From CAZABP01 sp964483245 (GTDB taxonomy: Bacteria > Planctomycetota > UBA1135 > UBA2386), in NCBI GenBank assembly GCA_964483245.1, contig CAZABP010000004.1:129352-193351 (forward strand): DNA of 64,000 nt, written 5' to 3'. A program made the translations under genes and the position numbers. Shown here piece after piece: positions 8,536 to 16,066 of the stretch; within the stretch, counting starts at the first letter, position 1, and every line of letters starts with the position of its first letter. The notes beneath the pieces are model-generated. The model saw nothing but the letters and a program-made list of their open reading frames with translations, had not been told where the DNA came from and ran no database searches.

Positions 8536-9579
8536 ATGCCCCCCGCCCTGCTGTTCGTCGCGCTGCTGCTCGCGGGCAACCTGACGGCACAGCGCTACGT
8601 CGTCTCGCCGCTGTCGCGCACCAACGTCGCCGGCGGGACGACCAACACGATCCCGTTCTGGTCGGCGACGCACCGCTACCAGCAGATCCATGGCGATCTG
8701 CGCGGCACCCCACGCGTGTTCCAGGGGATCGCGCTGCGCAAGGGGGGTGGGAACCAGTCGACCGCAGTGCCGCGCACCAGCACGGTCACGATGCTGATGT
8801 GCGACAGCAGCTACACGAACAGTTCGGTGACGTTCGTGGCGAATTACGCCGGCACGCCGGTCACGGTGCTGCCGGCGACGACGCTCAACCTGCCCGACTG
8901 GTCGCAGGCGACCGGTGCGCCGGAGCCGTGGACCTTGATCGTGCCGTTCCGGTTCACGTTTCCGTACTTCGCCACGAAGGACCTGTTGTGGGAGTGGCAG
9001 ATCCACGCGACGAGCAACACCGGCTACTACTCGGCCGATGCCTATTCGGGCACTGGTGACGACACGAAGGATGCGTCGTACGTCCAGCTCGGAACCGGCT
9101 GCCTGGCGACCGGTCTGGTCAAACCGATGACGCAATCGACCAGGCTGTTCTCGACGACGTCGACCGGCCTGCTGAGTTTGCAGCTGACGACGTCGCATGC
9201 ACCGAGCAACTCGCCGTCGTCGGTCTGGCTCGGCCTCACCAACGCGAACGCCAGCGCGCCCGGGCTGTGCGAGAAGCTGTATCCGATGCCGATCTGGTCG
9301 TTCGCGAGCATCTCCAGTGCGACCGGCCAGGTCCTGCTGCCGTTGCTGACGACCCAGCACGACGCCAACTGGGCGGGAGCGAAGCTGTACCTGCAGACCC
9401 TGTCGATCGACTTCGGGCAGCCGGGCCTGCCGTTCGCGTTCAGCCAGGGTCAGGAGGCGACGCTGCCGGGGTTCGGTCCGGGCGTTACCGCGATCCAGCG
9501 GATCCATGCGGACGACGTCCAGGCGACGGCCGGTACGCGGACCCTCGCCTACGGGCTCGTGACGCGGTTCGCGTACTGA
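8536..9579 (+). CDS. Secreted tandem-array paralogue 8 (subfamily II, last)
   Basis: A 347-aa exported protein of unknown function, last in the array. The start at 8536 begins a short signal peptide (MPPALLFVALLLAGNLTAQ) before RYVVSPLSRTN. It has NTIPFWSATHRYQQIHGD, LRKGGGNQS, PDWSQATGAPEPW, GTGCLATG, GLCEK, QGQEATLPG. The C-terminus is the most altered of the group (DDVQATAGTRTLAYGL) and ends RFAY. The inverted-repeat element 9580-9740 starts at the first base after its TGA. Confidence 0.86.
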   Translation: MPPALLFVALLLAGNLTAQRYVVSPLSRTNVAGGTTNTIPFWSATHRYQQIHGDLRGTPRVFQGIALRKGGGNQSTAVPRTSTVTMLMCDSSYTNSSVTFVANYAGTPVTVLPATTLNLPDWSQATGAPEPWTLIVPFRFTFPYFATKDLLWEWQIHATSNTGYYSADAYSGTGDDTKDASYVQLGTGCLATGLVKPMTQSTRLFSTTSTGLLSLQLTTSHAPSNSPSSVWLGLTNANASAPGLCEKLYPMPIWSFASISSATGQVLLPLLTTQHDANWAGAKLYLQTLSIDFGQPGLPFAFSQGQEATLPGFGPGVTAIQRIHADDVQATAGTRTLAYGLVTRFAY

Positions 9580-9740
9580 GAGGCTGTTCCCAAATCCCCG
9601 CGTCGCGGCGAGGCCGAGCGAGGCGGTCGCCGGCAAGGAGCGCCGACGCAGGCCTATTGCGGAGATACGTCGAGGAGGCGCGACGCAGTCCGGCGGCCGC
9701 CGCAGCCGGCCGAACGCAGCGGGGATTTGGGAACAGCCTC
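9580..9740. repeat. Inverted-repeat element, copy A
   Basis: A 161-bp element bounded by perfect 22-bp inverted arms (9580-9601 and 9719-9740). Inside are two blocks shared with copy B at 15584: 32 identical bases at 9623-9654, and a near-identical block from 9667 to 9720. It begins one base after the stop of paralogue 8 and ends 27 bp before the next start. There is no coding capacity of its own. It looks like a MITE/REP-type element or a gene for a structured RNA. Confidence 0.85.
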
Positions 9741-9767
9741 TGCGATCCGTCGACCGATGATGCGCGG

Positions 9768-11039
9768 ATGGCTCCGCGAGAATCCGTGGCCTGGCCGGCA
9801 GTCCTGGCGGCAGGTGACCACTCGACGCCGGCGCTGATCATCGCCGCAGCAGGGCTGCTGATCGGGTTCGTGTTGCTGCGCGTCGTGGCCGCGCAGGACC
9901 GGCGTGGCTGGCTCGCCGCGCGTGCACCGCAGCTGCCGATCCGGCTGGTCAGCGTGCACGACGACGCCTGGATCCGCGGTGTCGTCGAGACCGACGAACC
10001 GCTTGCCTGCCCTTGGTTCGGCACGCACTGCGCGCACTACTCGTACCGCAGCGAGCGCTACGTGACGCACACCCGCGTCGACTCGGACGGCAAGACGCAC
10101 ACGACGAGCTCCTGGGAGACCGCGGACAGCGCGTCGGAGACGGTTCCGTTCCGGCTCGTACAGGATGGTGTCGCGATCCCGGTCGCCGGGCCGGAGGGGA
10201 GCTTCGAGCACCTGCAGTCGACCGGTTACGACTACGAGCATTCCTCGCTGCGGCACTCGGCGGAACTGCTGCCGGTCGGCGGCATCGTTTCGGCGCTCGG
10301 CGTCAAGCGCGACGACGGCACGTTCGGCCCGCTGCGTGAAGTGCCGCTGTTGGTGACGGGTCGGGAGCGCGATCTCCACCTGCGCGCGGCGGACCGGTTC
10401 GAGACCTGGATGCGCTGGTTCGCGTACGGGATCCCCTGGCTCGCCGGTGGCGCGGCATTCCTGGTCTGGCGCGCCGACGAGATCGATCCGGCGGCGATCG
10501 CGCTCGCGGTCGCGTGCGGGCTCGCGCTGTGGCTGCCGGTCTGGTGCCTTGCGACCTGGAACCGGTTCGTCGCGCAACGCAACCAGGTCGAGACGGCCTG
10601 GCGCCAGATCGACGTCGACCTGGAGGTGCGGGATCAGCTGCTGCCGTCACTGGTTGCCGTCGTCGGGCGCTATGCCGAGCACGAGCAGGAGACGCTGGCG
10701 CAGGTCGCGGCGGTCCGCGGTGGCGGCAGCGTCGCCGCGAAGATCGCCGCCGATGCGCAGGCGCGCACGTTCGAGCGCGCGCTGGTCTCGATCCGCGAGG
10801 CGTATCCGGACCTCGAGGCGGACCGGCTGTTCGCGGACCTGCACGAGCGCCTGTGGGCACTCGAAGAGAAGCTGCAGGTCAGCCGCACGCTGTACGACCG
10901 CGTGACGCGCGAGTGGAACGACCTCGTCGAGGGCTTCCCGACCTGCCTGCTGGCACCGCTGGCTCGCGCCAAGCGCAGGCCGACGTTCGGTGAGCGTTCG
11001 CGCGGTGGCCGCGGGCTTGCGCCGGCGGCGGGTACGTAA
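9768..11039 (+). CDS. Membrane protein with GIDE-like and LemA-like regions
   Basis: A 423-aa membrane protein. One N-terminal membrane segment lies at about 22-41, a soluble region at about 45-210 resembles the GIDE-type (membrane-anchored E3-like) domain found in bacteria without a RING, two further membrane segments lie at about 216-236 and 243-263, and a LemA-like helical region follows (WNRFVAQRNQVETAWRQI, RDQLLPSLVAVVGRYAEHE), matching the LemA pattern of Asn/Gln, AWxQID and LxPxLV..V..YAxHE. The function of such proteins is unknown; LemA proteins often sit near TPM-domain and peptidase genes. The ATG at 9768 is chosen because the frame upstream is the inverted repeat. Confidence 0.7.
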   Translation: MAPRESVAWPAVLAAGDHSTPALIIAAAGLLIGFVLLRVVAAQDRRGWLAARAPQLPIRLVSVHDDAWIRGVVETDEPLACPWFGTHCAHYSYRSERYVTHTRVDSDGKTHTTSSWETADSASETVPFRLVQDGVAIPVAGPEGSFEHLQSTGYDYEHSSLRHSAELLPVGGIVSALGVKRDDGTFGPLREVPLLVTGRERDLHLRAADRFETWMRWFAYGIPWLAGGAAFLVWRADEIDPAAIALAVACGLALWLPVWCLATWNRFVAQRNQVETAWRQIDVDLEVRDQLLPSLVAVVGRYAEHEQETLAQVAAVRGGGSVAAKIAADAQARTFERALVSIREAYPDLEADRLFADLHERLWALEEKLQVSRTLYDRVTREWNDLVEGFPTCLLAPLARAKRRPTFGERSRGGRGLAPAAGT

Positions 11040-11508
11040 AAAGGGGCCCGGGAGCGCACCACACACGCCCGGGCCCTGGATCCCTGCCACGGACGAGGCC
11101 GTCCGTTGCATGTCTTTCCACCGTCAGACTCCTTGCACGATCTGTGCCGGGGGCGTCCCGGAATCCCCGGGTGCTCGGCACCGCACCAGATCGAGGCTCG
11201 CGCGGTGCAATCGGCCCGATCCGCCCGTGGACATCGCCGCAGCATCGGCGCTCCGCCGGCGGGGCGCCGACGCTTCGCCGCGGCGCAACTCAGCCGGAGG
11301 TTCCGTGTTGGCGCGGCGGCGATCGCCGCCCGAACTGCCGCGCCGCCCAACGCGCCGCGGTCGCTCCGACGGCGCTCCGAGCAATGCGATGCGCCGCAGC
11401 GCAGATCAGGTTCGGTCCGGCCGGGACCCGTGGCTAGACTCGGCCTGATCTTTCGCCGGCGCGCTGCTCGTCTCGCGCCCGCCGGCAGCACCCTCACGCA
11501 AGGATCCG
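11040..11508 (+). other. Intergenic region before the PuuD-like gene
   Basis: About 470 bp without a supported gene. It holds the hairpin at 11043-11077 and, near 11430, a TAGACT that could serve as a -10 element for the downstream gene, though no matching -35 is convincing. No RNA gene was recognised. Confidence 0.45.
11043..11077 (+). terminator. Hairpin after the LemA-like gene
   Basis: GGGGCCCGGG (11043-11052) pairs with CCCGGGCCCT (11068-11077) around a 15-nt loop, just past the stop at 11039. It is strong and G+C-only, with no U-run, so it may be a terminator or a 3'-end stabiliser. Confidence 0.5.
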
Positions 11509-12219
11509 ATGGACGATCTCCTTCCCTGGCTCTACCCGGGCCTGCGCTGGTTCCACTTCCTGGCCGGGATCACCTGGATCGGGATGCTGTACTACTTCAA
11601 CTTCGTGCAGACGCCGTTCTTCGGAAAGGCGGACGCGAACGTCAAGAGCGGGATGATCAGCGGGCTCGTCCCGGACGCGCTGTGGTGGTTCCGGTGGGGG
11701 GCGATGATCACGATCCTGACCGGGCTGCTGACGTACGGAGTCTTGTTGCACATGCAGGGTGCCGCGGCATGGTCCACACCGGGCTTCGTCGTGCTGCTGG
11801 CCGGCATGCTGATGGGCACTGTCATGTGGTTCAACGTCTGGTTCATCATCTGGCCGGCGCAGAAGGTCATCATCGCGTCGACGCGCCAGGTGATGTCCGG
11901 CGGGCAGCCGATCCCCGAAGCGGCGGCGCGCGGTGCGCTGGCCGGCCGCTGCTCACGCACCAACACGCTGCTGTCGATCCCGATGCTGCTGTTCATGGGC
12001 GGCCGCAATCCGCAGCTCCAGGTCCTGATCGGTACGCCTGGTAACAGTCCGTGGCCGTTCCTGATCGTGATGATCCTGTTGATCGCGGTCATCGAGTGGA
12101 ACGCGGTCAGCAAGAGCCCGCTGCCGACGCAGAAGCTGCTGGCCAAGGTCGGCAGCACGATCCACGCCGGCTTCCTGGTCGCGATCGTGTCCTTCGTGCT
12201 CGCGTACTTCCTGCTGTAG
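11509..12219 (+). CDS. puuD: PuuD-type urate hydroxylase membrane domain
   Basis: A 236-aa protein that is nearly all membrane helices. It matches the N-terminal membrane part of urate hydroxylase PuuD: WFHFLAGITWIGMLYYFNF at the start, MWFNVWFIIWPAQK in the middle, and RCSRTNTLLSIPMLLFMGG. PuuD oxidises urate to 5-hydroxyisourate using a C-terminal cytochrome c as electron acceptor. Here the cytochrome part is missing and the protein stops after the last helix. A free-standing cytochrome c gene lies 7 bp away on the opposite strand and could supply it. AAGGA precedes the ATG. Family membership is likely; urate as the substrate is not proven. Confidence 0.7.
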   Translation: MDDLLPWLYPGLRWFHFLAGITWIGMLYYFNFVQTPFFGKADANVKSGMISGLVPDALWWFRWGAMITILTGLLTYGVLLHMQGAAAWSTPGFVVLLAGMLMGTVMWFNVWFIIWPAQKVIIASTRQVMSGGQPIPEAAARGALAGRCSRTNTLLSIPMLLFMGGRNPQLQVLIGTPGNSPWPFLIVMILLIAVIEWNAVSKSPLPTQKLLAKVGSTIHAGFLVAIVSFVLAYFLL

Positions 12220-12226
12220 CGGGCGG

Positions 12227-12604
12227 CTACTCCGGCCGGAACTCGCGCAGGAACGCCGCGAGCTGCGGGACCTTCGGCACTGCTGCCGGTATCGGGACCA
12301 TCAGCGCGGTATCCCGCTTCGGCTGGTAGCCGGGCGGGTACTTGGTTTCGCTGATGCGCAGCCGCAGCAGCTCTTCGCCCGAGCCGGTGATCGCCGGGCC
12401 GAGCGGCGTGTCCTTGCTCGGATCCGCGCCGTGGCATGCGGCGCAATACGCGAGGAACACCGCCCGCCCCTCCTTCGCCTGCTCGCTCAGGTAATCCGGC
12501 TCCGGCGGGCCGCAGCGCGTGAGCAGCACCCCCGCAGCAGCAGCCACCACCAACAGCAGTCCGGTCGCGACGCGCATCGCGGCGCTTGTAGGGCGGAGCG
12601 TCAT
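12227..12604 (-). CDS. Small membrane-anchored cytochrome c
   Basis: A 125-aa class I cytochrome c. The N-terminus has a hydrophobic segment (about residues 10-30) ending in a Cys, then a single haem motif CAACHG near residue 55, and likely Met ligands in the second half (TALMVPIP). The C-terminus is LAAFLREF, typical of the last helix. It resembles the domain normally fused to PuuD, whose membrane part is encoded convergently 7 bp away. It is also 14 bp downstream of the GT39 gene on the same strand, so it may be transcribed with mazG and that gene. Translation may start at codon 1 or at Met10. Confidence 0.75.
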   Translation of the reverse strand: MTLRPTSAAMRVATGLLLVVAAAAGVLLTRCGPPEPDYLSEQAKEGRAVFLAYCAACHGADPSKDTPLGPAITGSGEELLRLRISETKYPPGYQPKRDTALMVPIPAAVPKVPQLAAFLREFRPE

Positions 12605-12618
12605 TCCCGCAAGGCGGA

Positions 12619-14811
12619 TCAGCGGACCCGCAGGTCCCCGATCCGCCCCTCGAGCCGGTGCACGGCTGCGATCTCGCGCTCCATCCGGCGCAGGTGCGTC
12701 TGCCAGCGCGCGTGGTCCTCGGCGCGCTCGACCGGCGGTGCGAGCGTGCGCAACAGCGCCAGCGCCTCGTCCTCGCGCCGGACCTGGTACAGCGCGAACA
12801 CGAGGTAGTACCCCTCGATCGCATCCAGCTCGCCTGCCTGCCGTTCCGGCTCGAGCAGCGTCACGACCTCGGCATGTTCACCGCGCAGCGACAGCGCCCA
12901 GGCGCGGAACGCCGGCGCCGCCTTGCTGCCCATCGCCAGGATCTCGTCCTCACGGCCGAGCTTCTGCCACTGCACGACCGCGTGCGGTCCTTGCGGCTCG
13001 CGGTGTTGCAGGATGTCGAGCATCTGCAGCGCGTCCTGCACGAGGCTGCCGACCGCCGGATCGCGGCTGCCGCGCAGGCAGCGCGCGGCCGCTTCGAGCT
13101 CGCCGGCCCCGAGCAACGCGACGGCCAGCTCGGCGTTGCGCCGCGGGTCGTCGCCGGCCCAGGCCTCGAACTCGGCCGCATCGATGTCGAACACGAGCCA
13201 GGCGCCCTCGCGGTCGATCGGCGTGAAGCCACGCAACCAGAACCGCAGCGCGTGCTGCGCGTCCGGGTCCCGCTTCCCGCTGGCGTCCACCTCGTCGCGC
13301 GGAGCGACCTGTGCGAGCACGAACGCATGCGCGATCAGCTTGCCGAGCCGCGGGCCGGAGCCTTCGACGACCGGCGTCGCGTCCGGATGCCGGCGCAGCA
13401 GCTCGGCGCGGTCGGCATCCGGCACCCAGTCGGCCGGCCAGTCGACGTTCGAATCCGCGAACACCAGCTCCGGCCGTCCGCCGGCGAGCGCGTTGTGCCA
13501 GCCTAGGAAGCGTGGCCAGTGCAACGCCGTCTGCAGCAGCAGCAGCAGCGCCAGCAGCCCCAGGCCGAGCGGGACGTATCGGCCCGCGCGCGCGAACGGC
13601 CGCCCGGCGACCAGTGCGAACAGCGGCAGCACCGGCAGCGCATAGCGGACGCCGATCTGCATCGCCGTGAACAGCGACAGGTACACCGGCAGCAACAACG
13701 CGCCGCAGGCGACGAGGACGCCGGCATGCTTCGGCCACGGCGGATCGCGCAGCGCGATCCCAAGCAGCAGCAGCACGAGGAAGACGAGCGGCAGCTTCAG
13801 CGCGAATGCCACCATGTAGTAGCTCGCGAACCCGCTGCCGTGCGCCGAGCGCTGGTCGAACAGCCGCGCGCGGCCTCCGGCCTCGGAGTAGTGCTTCTGG
13901 TAGTCGAGCCCGCGCACGAACGGCGCCGGCAGTGCCCCGAGCATGGCCGGCACCAGCGGCCGTTCGACGAGCCCGCGGAACGAGCGGCTGATCACTCCGG
14001 CGTCCGGTGCCTGCGCGTCGACTTCCTTGGACGGCACGTCGCGGACCAGCACTTCGTAGCCGGACGGCGACCACACATAGCAGGTCCACAACGCGGCCCA
14101 GGCCGTGCCGCCGGCAAGCAGGACAGCGAGCCCGGCATCCGCGACCCGGCGCCCCACTCCGTCCGCCGATCTGGTCCAGCACAGCCGCGCACGCAGCCCG
14201 CGCAGCACGGCGATTCCGAGTGCGAGCCCGAGTGCCGGGATCAGGAACAGCGTCAGGAACTTGGTCGCGAAGCTGACGCCGAGCGCTGCGCCGAGTCCGA
14301 GCAGCCGCGGCAGCGAAGGTGCGGAGAGCCAGCGCCACGCCAGCCAGCAGCACAGCGTCCACAGGCCGGTCGCGGCCAGGTCGGCCGTCATCAAGCAGCC
14401 ATGCGCGAGCACGATCGGATTCGTCACGTGCAGCAGCAGCGCCGCGAGCGCGGCGCGCGAGCCGAACAGCGCGCGGGCGAAGCGCCACAGCGCCCACGCG
14501 GCGAGTGCTGCGAACGGCAGCATTCCGAGCCGGCCGGCCAGCTTGTAGTCGACCAGCGGTTCGAGCGGCGCGCCGAGCCACGCACCCAGCTGGTTCGCCA
14601 GCAGCGGCAACGGGCCGTGCAGGATCGTCGCGTATGGCGAGAACTCGAACTGCGCGCGCAACGCGATCCCGGCGTGCAGGTAGTTCGGCTCGTCGGTCGT
14701 CCACGGCGTCACCGCCGCCAGCGCTGCGAGCGCGAGCAGATGCAGGATCAGCAGCAGCCTGGCCCAGCGGTCGCAGGCGTCGCGCTGGCTCAACCCTTCC
14801 CCTCGTTCCAC
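12619..14811 (-). CDS. GT39-type membrane glycosyltransferase
   Basis: A 730-aa integral membrane protein of the GT-C fold (ArnT/PMT-like, GT39). Such enzymes move a sugar from a polyprenyl-phosphate donor at the outer face of the inner membrane. The expected acidic pair is present in the first loop (WTTDEPNYL, Asp40-Glu41), followed by about ten hydrophobic helices up to residue about 450. The last 280 residues are soluble and partly helical-repeat-like (ELEAAARCLRG, HAEVVTLLEPERQ, EDEALALLRTL). The start overlaps the end of mazG by 22 bp, suggesting coupling. Sugar and acceptor cannot be told. Confidence 0.75.
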   Translation of the reverse strand: MERGEGLSQRDACDRWARLLLILHLLALAALAAVTPWTTDEPNYLHAGIALRAQFEFSPYATILHGPLPLLANQLGAWLGAPLEPLVDYKLAGRLGMLPFAALAAWALWRFARALFGSRAALAALLLHVTNPIVLAHGCLMTADLAATGLWTLCCWLAWRWLSAPSLPRLLGLGAALGVSFATKFLTLFLIPALGLALGIAVLRGLRARLCWTRSADGVGRRVADAGLAVLLAGGTAWAALWTCYVWSPSGYEVLVRDVPSKEVDAQAPDAGVISRSFRGLVERPLVPAMLGALPAPFVRGLDYQKHYSEAGGRARLFDQRSAHGSGFASYYMVAFALKLPLVFLVLLLLGIALRDPPWPKHAGVLVACGALLLPVYLSLFTAMQIGVRYALPVLPLFALVAGRPFARAGRYVPLGLGLLALLLLLQTALHWPRFLGWHNALAGGRPELVFADSNVDWPADWVPDADRAELLRRHPDATPVVEGSGPRLGKLIAHAFVLAQVAPRDEVDASGKRDPDAQHALRFWLRGFTPIDREGAWLVFDIDAAEFEAWAGDDPRRNAELAVALLGAGELEAAARCLRGSRDPAVGSLVQDALQMLDILQHREPQGPHAVVQWQKLGREDEILAMGSKAAPAFRAWALSLRGEHAEVVTLLEPERQAGELDAIEGYYLVFALYQVRREDEALALLRTLAPPVERAEDHARWQTHLRRMEREIAAVHRLEGRIGDLRVR

Positions 14812-15557
14812 AGCCGTTCCATCTCCGCCAACGTCGCGCTGCCGAGCCGTGCGCCGAGCGCCTGCTCGACGTGACGGAACCTCGCCGCGAACTTGTCTGC
14901 GGCAGCCTGCAGCGCGACCTCCGGATTCACGCCGAGCTTGCGTGCCAGGTTCACCGCGCTGAACAGCACGTCGCCGAGTTCGTCGGCGATCGCGGCCGCG
15001 TCGTGACTCGCGATTGCGGCATCGAGCTCGGCGAGTTCCTCGTCGAGCTTGGTCCGCGGTCCGTCAGCGTCGTCCCAGTCGAAGCCGACCCGGGCCGCCT
15101 TCTCCCCGAACCGGAACGCGCGCAGCAACGCCGGCAGGTCCGTCGGCAGCCCTGCAAGCACGCTCTGCGGCTTGTCCGGTTTCTCGGTCCGCTTGATCTG
15201 CTCCCAGTTGCGCAGCACGTCGTCAGAGCCGGCCACTTCGACGTCGCCGAACACGTGCGGATGCCGCCGCACGAGCTTGTCGGCGATGCCGGCGGCGACC
15301 TGCTCCAGATCGAACTGCCCCGCCTCCGCGGCGATCTGCGCGATCATCACGACGTTCATCAACACGTCGCCGAGCTCCTCGCAGGTCGCGCTGGCGTCGC
15401 CCGCGCGGATCGCGGCCAGCGCTTCGTAGGTCTCCTCCAGCAGGTGCGGCGCCATCGTTGGTGCCGTCTGCTCCCGATCCCACGGGCAACCTCCCGGTGC
15501 GCGCAGGCGGGCCACGACGTCGAGCAAGCGCGCGAGCTGTGGGTGGCGTTCGGCCAT
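14790..15557 (-). CDS. mazG: Nucleoside triphosphate pyrophosphohydrolase MazG
   Basis: A 255-aa two-domain MazG. It hydrolyses NTPs to NMP and pyrophosphate, clearing non-canonical nucleotides. The first domain has PGGCPWDREQT and LLEETYEAL with EELGDVLMNVV (Glu41, Glu42, Glu45, Glu61, Asp64 as Mg ligands). The second repeats the pattern (KLDEELAELDAAI, DELGDVLFSAVNLAR). Length is normal for E. coli-type MazG. The start at 15557 is the Met preceding ERHPQLARLLDVVARLR. The inverted-repeat copy B lies 26 bp upstream, between this gene and the divergent gene at 15743. The membrane glycosyltransferase follows with an overlap. Confidence 0.92.
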   Translation of the reverse strand: MAERHPQLARLLDVVARLRAPGGCPWDREQTAPTMAPHLLEETYEALAAIRAGDASATCEELGDVLMNVVMIAQIAAEAGQFDLEQVAAGIADKLVRRHPHVFGDVEVAGSDDVLRNWEQIKRTEKPDKPQSVLAGLPTDLPALLRAFRFGEKAARVGFDWDDADGPRTKLDEELAELDAAIASHDAAAIADELGDVLFSAVNLARKLGVNPEVALQAAADKFAARFRHVEQALGARLGSATLAEMERLWNEGKG

Positions 15558-15583
15558 CGCGCGGCGGATGCTACACCGGCGAT

Positions 15584-15741
15584 GAGCCTGTTCCCGAATC
15601 CCCGCGGTGCGGTCGCCGGCAAGGAGCGCCGACGCAGGCCCAGCCAAGCAGGGACGTACCTGGAGACACGTCGAGGAGGCGCGACGCCGTCCGGCGGCCG
15701 CCGCAGCCGGTCGAACGCAGCGGGGGTTCGGGAACAGGCTC
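15584..15741. repeat. Inverted-repeat element, copy B
   Basis: A 158-bp element with 22-bp inverted arms (15584-15605 and 15720-15741; 21 Watson-Crick pairs and one G-T). It shares internal blocks with copy A at 9580: 15609-15640 is identical to 9623-9654, and 15668-15720 is nearly identical. Compared with A, two arm positions are changed on both sides so that pairing is kept. It fills almost the whole divergent spacer and ends one base before the ATG at 15743. Confidence 0.85.
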
Positions 15742-15742
15742 C

Positions 15743-16066
15743 ATGACCTCGCTCCGCAAACACAAGAAGCAGCTCGCACGGCAGGGGCTCAGCGAAGCCG
15801 AGCAGCGCCTGCTCGATCTCGTCGGCGAGCTGATCGAGGAGGTGCGTTGGCTGAAGGTGCTCGGCTACGGCAACCAGTGGCTGCTCGCGGAGCGCGGGGG
15901 CGTCGATGAGGCGGAGCGCGACCGCGTGTTCGCGGCGGTCGCGCGCGTCGTCGAGCGGGACGCGCGGCTGCAGCAGTGGCGCCAGCGCCTCGCCGACCTG
16001 CGCGCAGCGCATGCGCACCTGGCGCCGGCGGTCGCCGCCGAGCTCGCAGCCGGCGATGGGAGCTGA
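15743..16066 (+). CDS. Small charged helical protein of unknown function
   Basis: A 107-aa protein I do not recognise. It is rich in Arg, Glu, Leu and Ala, with no signal or membrane segment. The N-terminus is basic (LRKHKKQLARQ), followed by helical stretches (EQRLLDLVGELIEEVRWLK, ARLQQWRQRLADLRAAHAH) likely to form a coiled coil. The start at 15743 lies right beside the inverted-repeat arm. The stop overlaps the start of the next glycosyltransferase by 11 bp, so it probably heads the glycan operon. Confidence 0.65.
   Translation: MTSLRKHKKQLARQGLSEAEQRLLDLVGELIEEVRWLKVLGYGNQWLLAERGGVDEAERDRVFAAVARVVERDARLQQWRQRLADLRAAHAHLAPAVAAELAAGDGS

Noticed and set aside
9580..9740. Inverted repeat A as the end of an insertion sequence with a transposase
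   Set aside because: No transposase frame exists between the arms, and the interior is only about 117 bp. A non-autonomous element stays possible.
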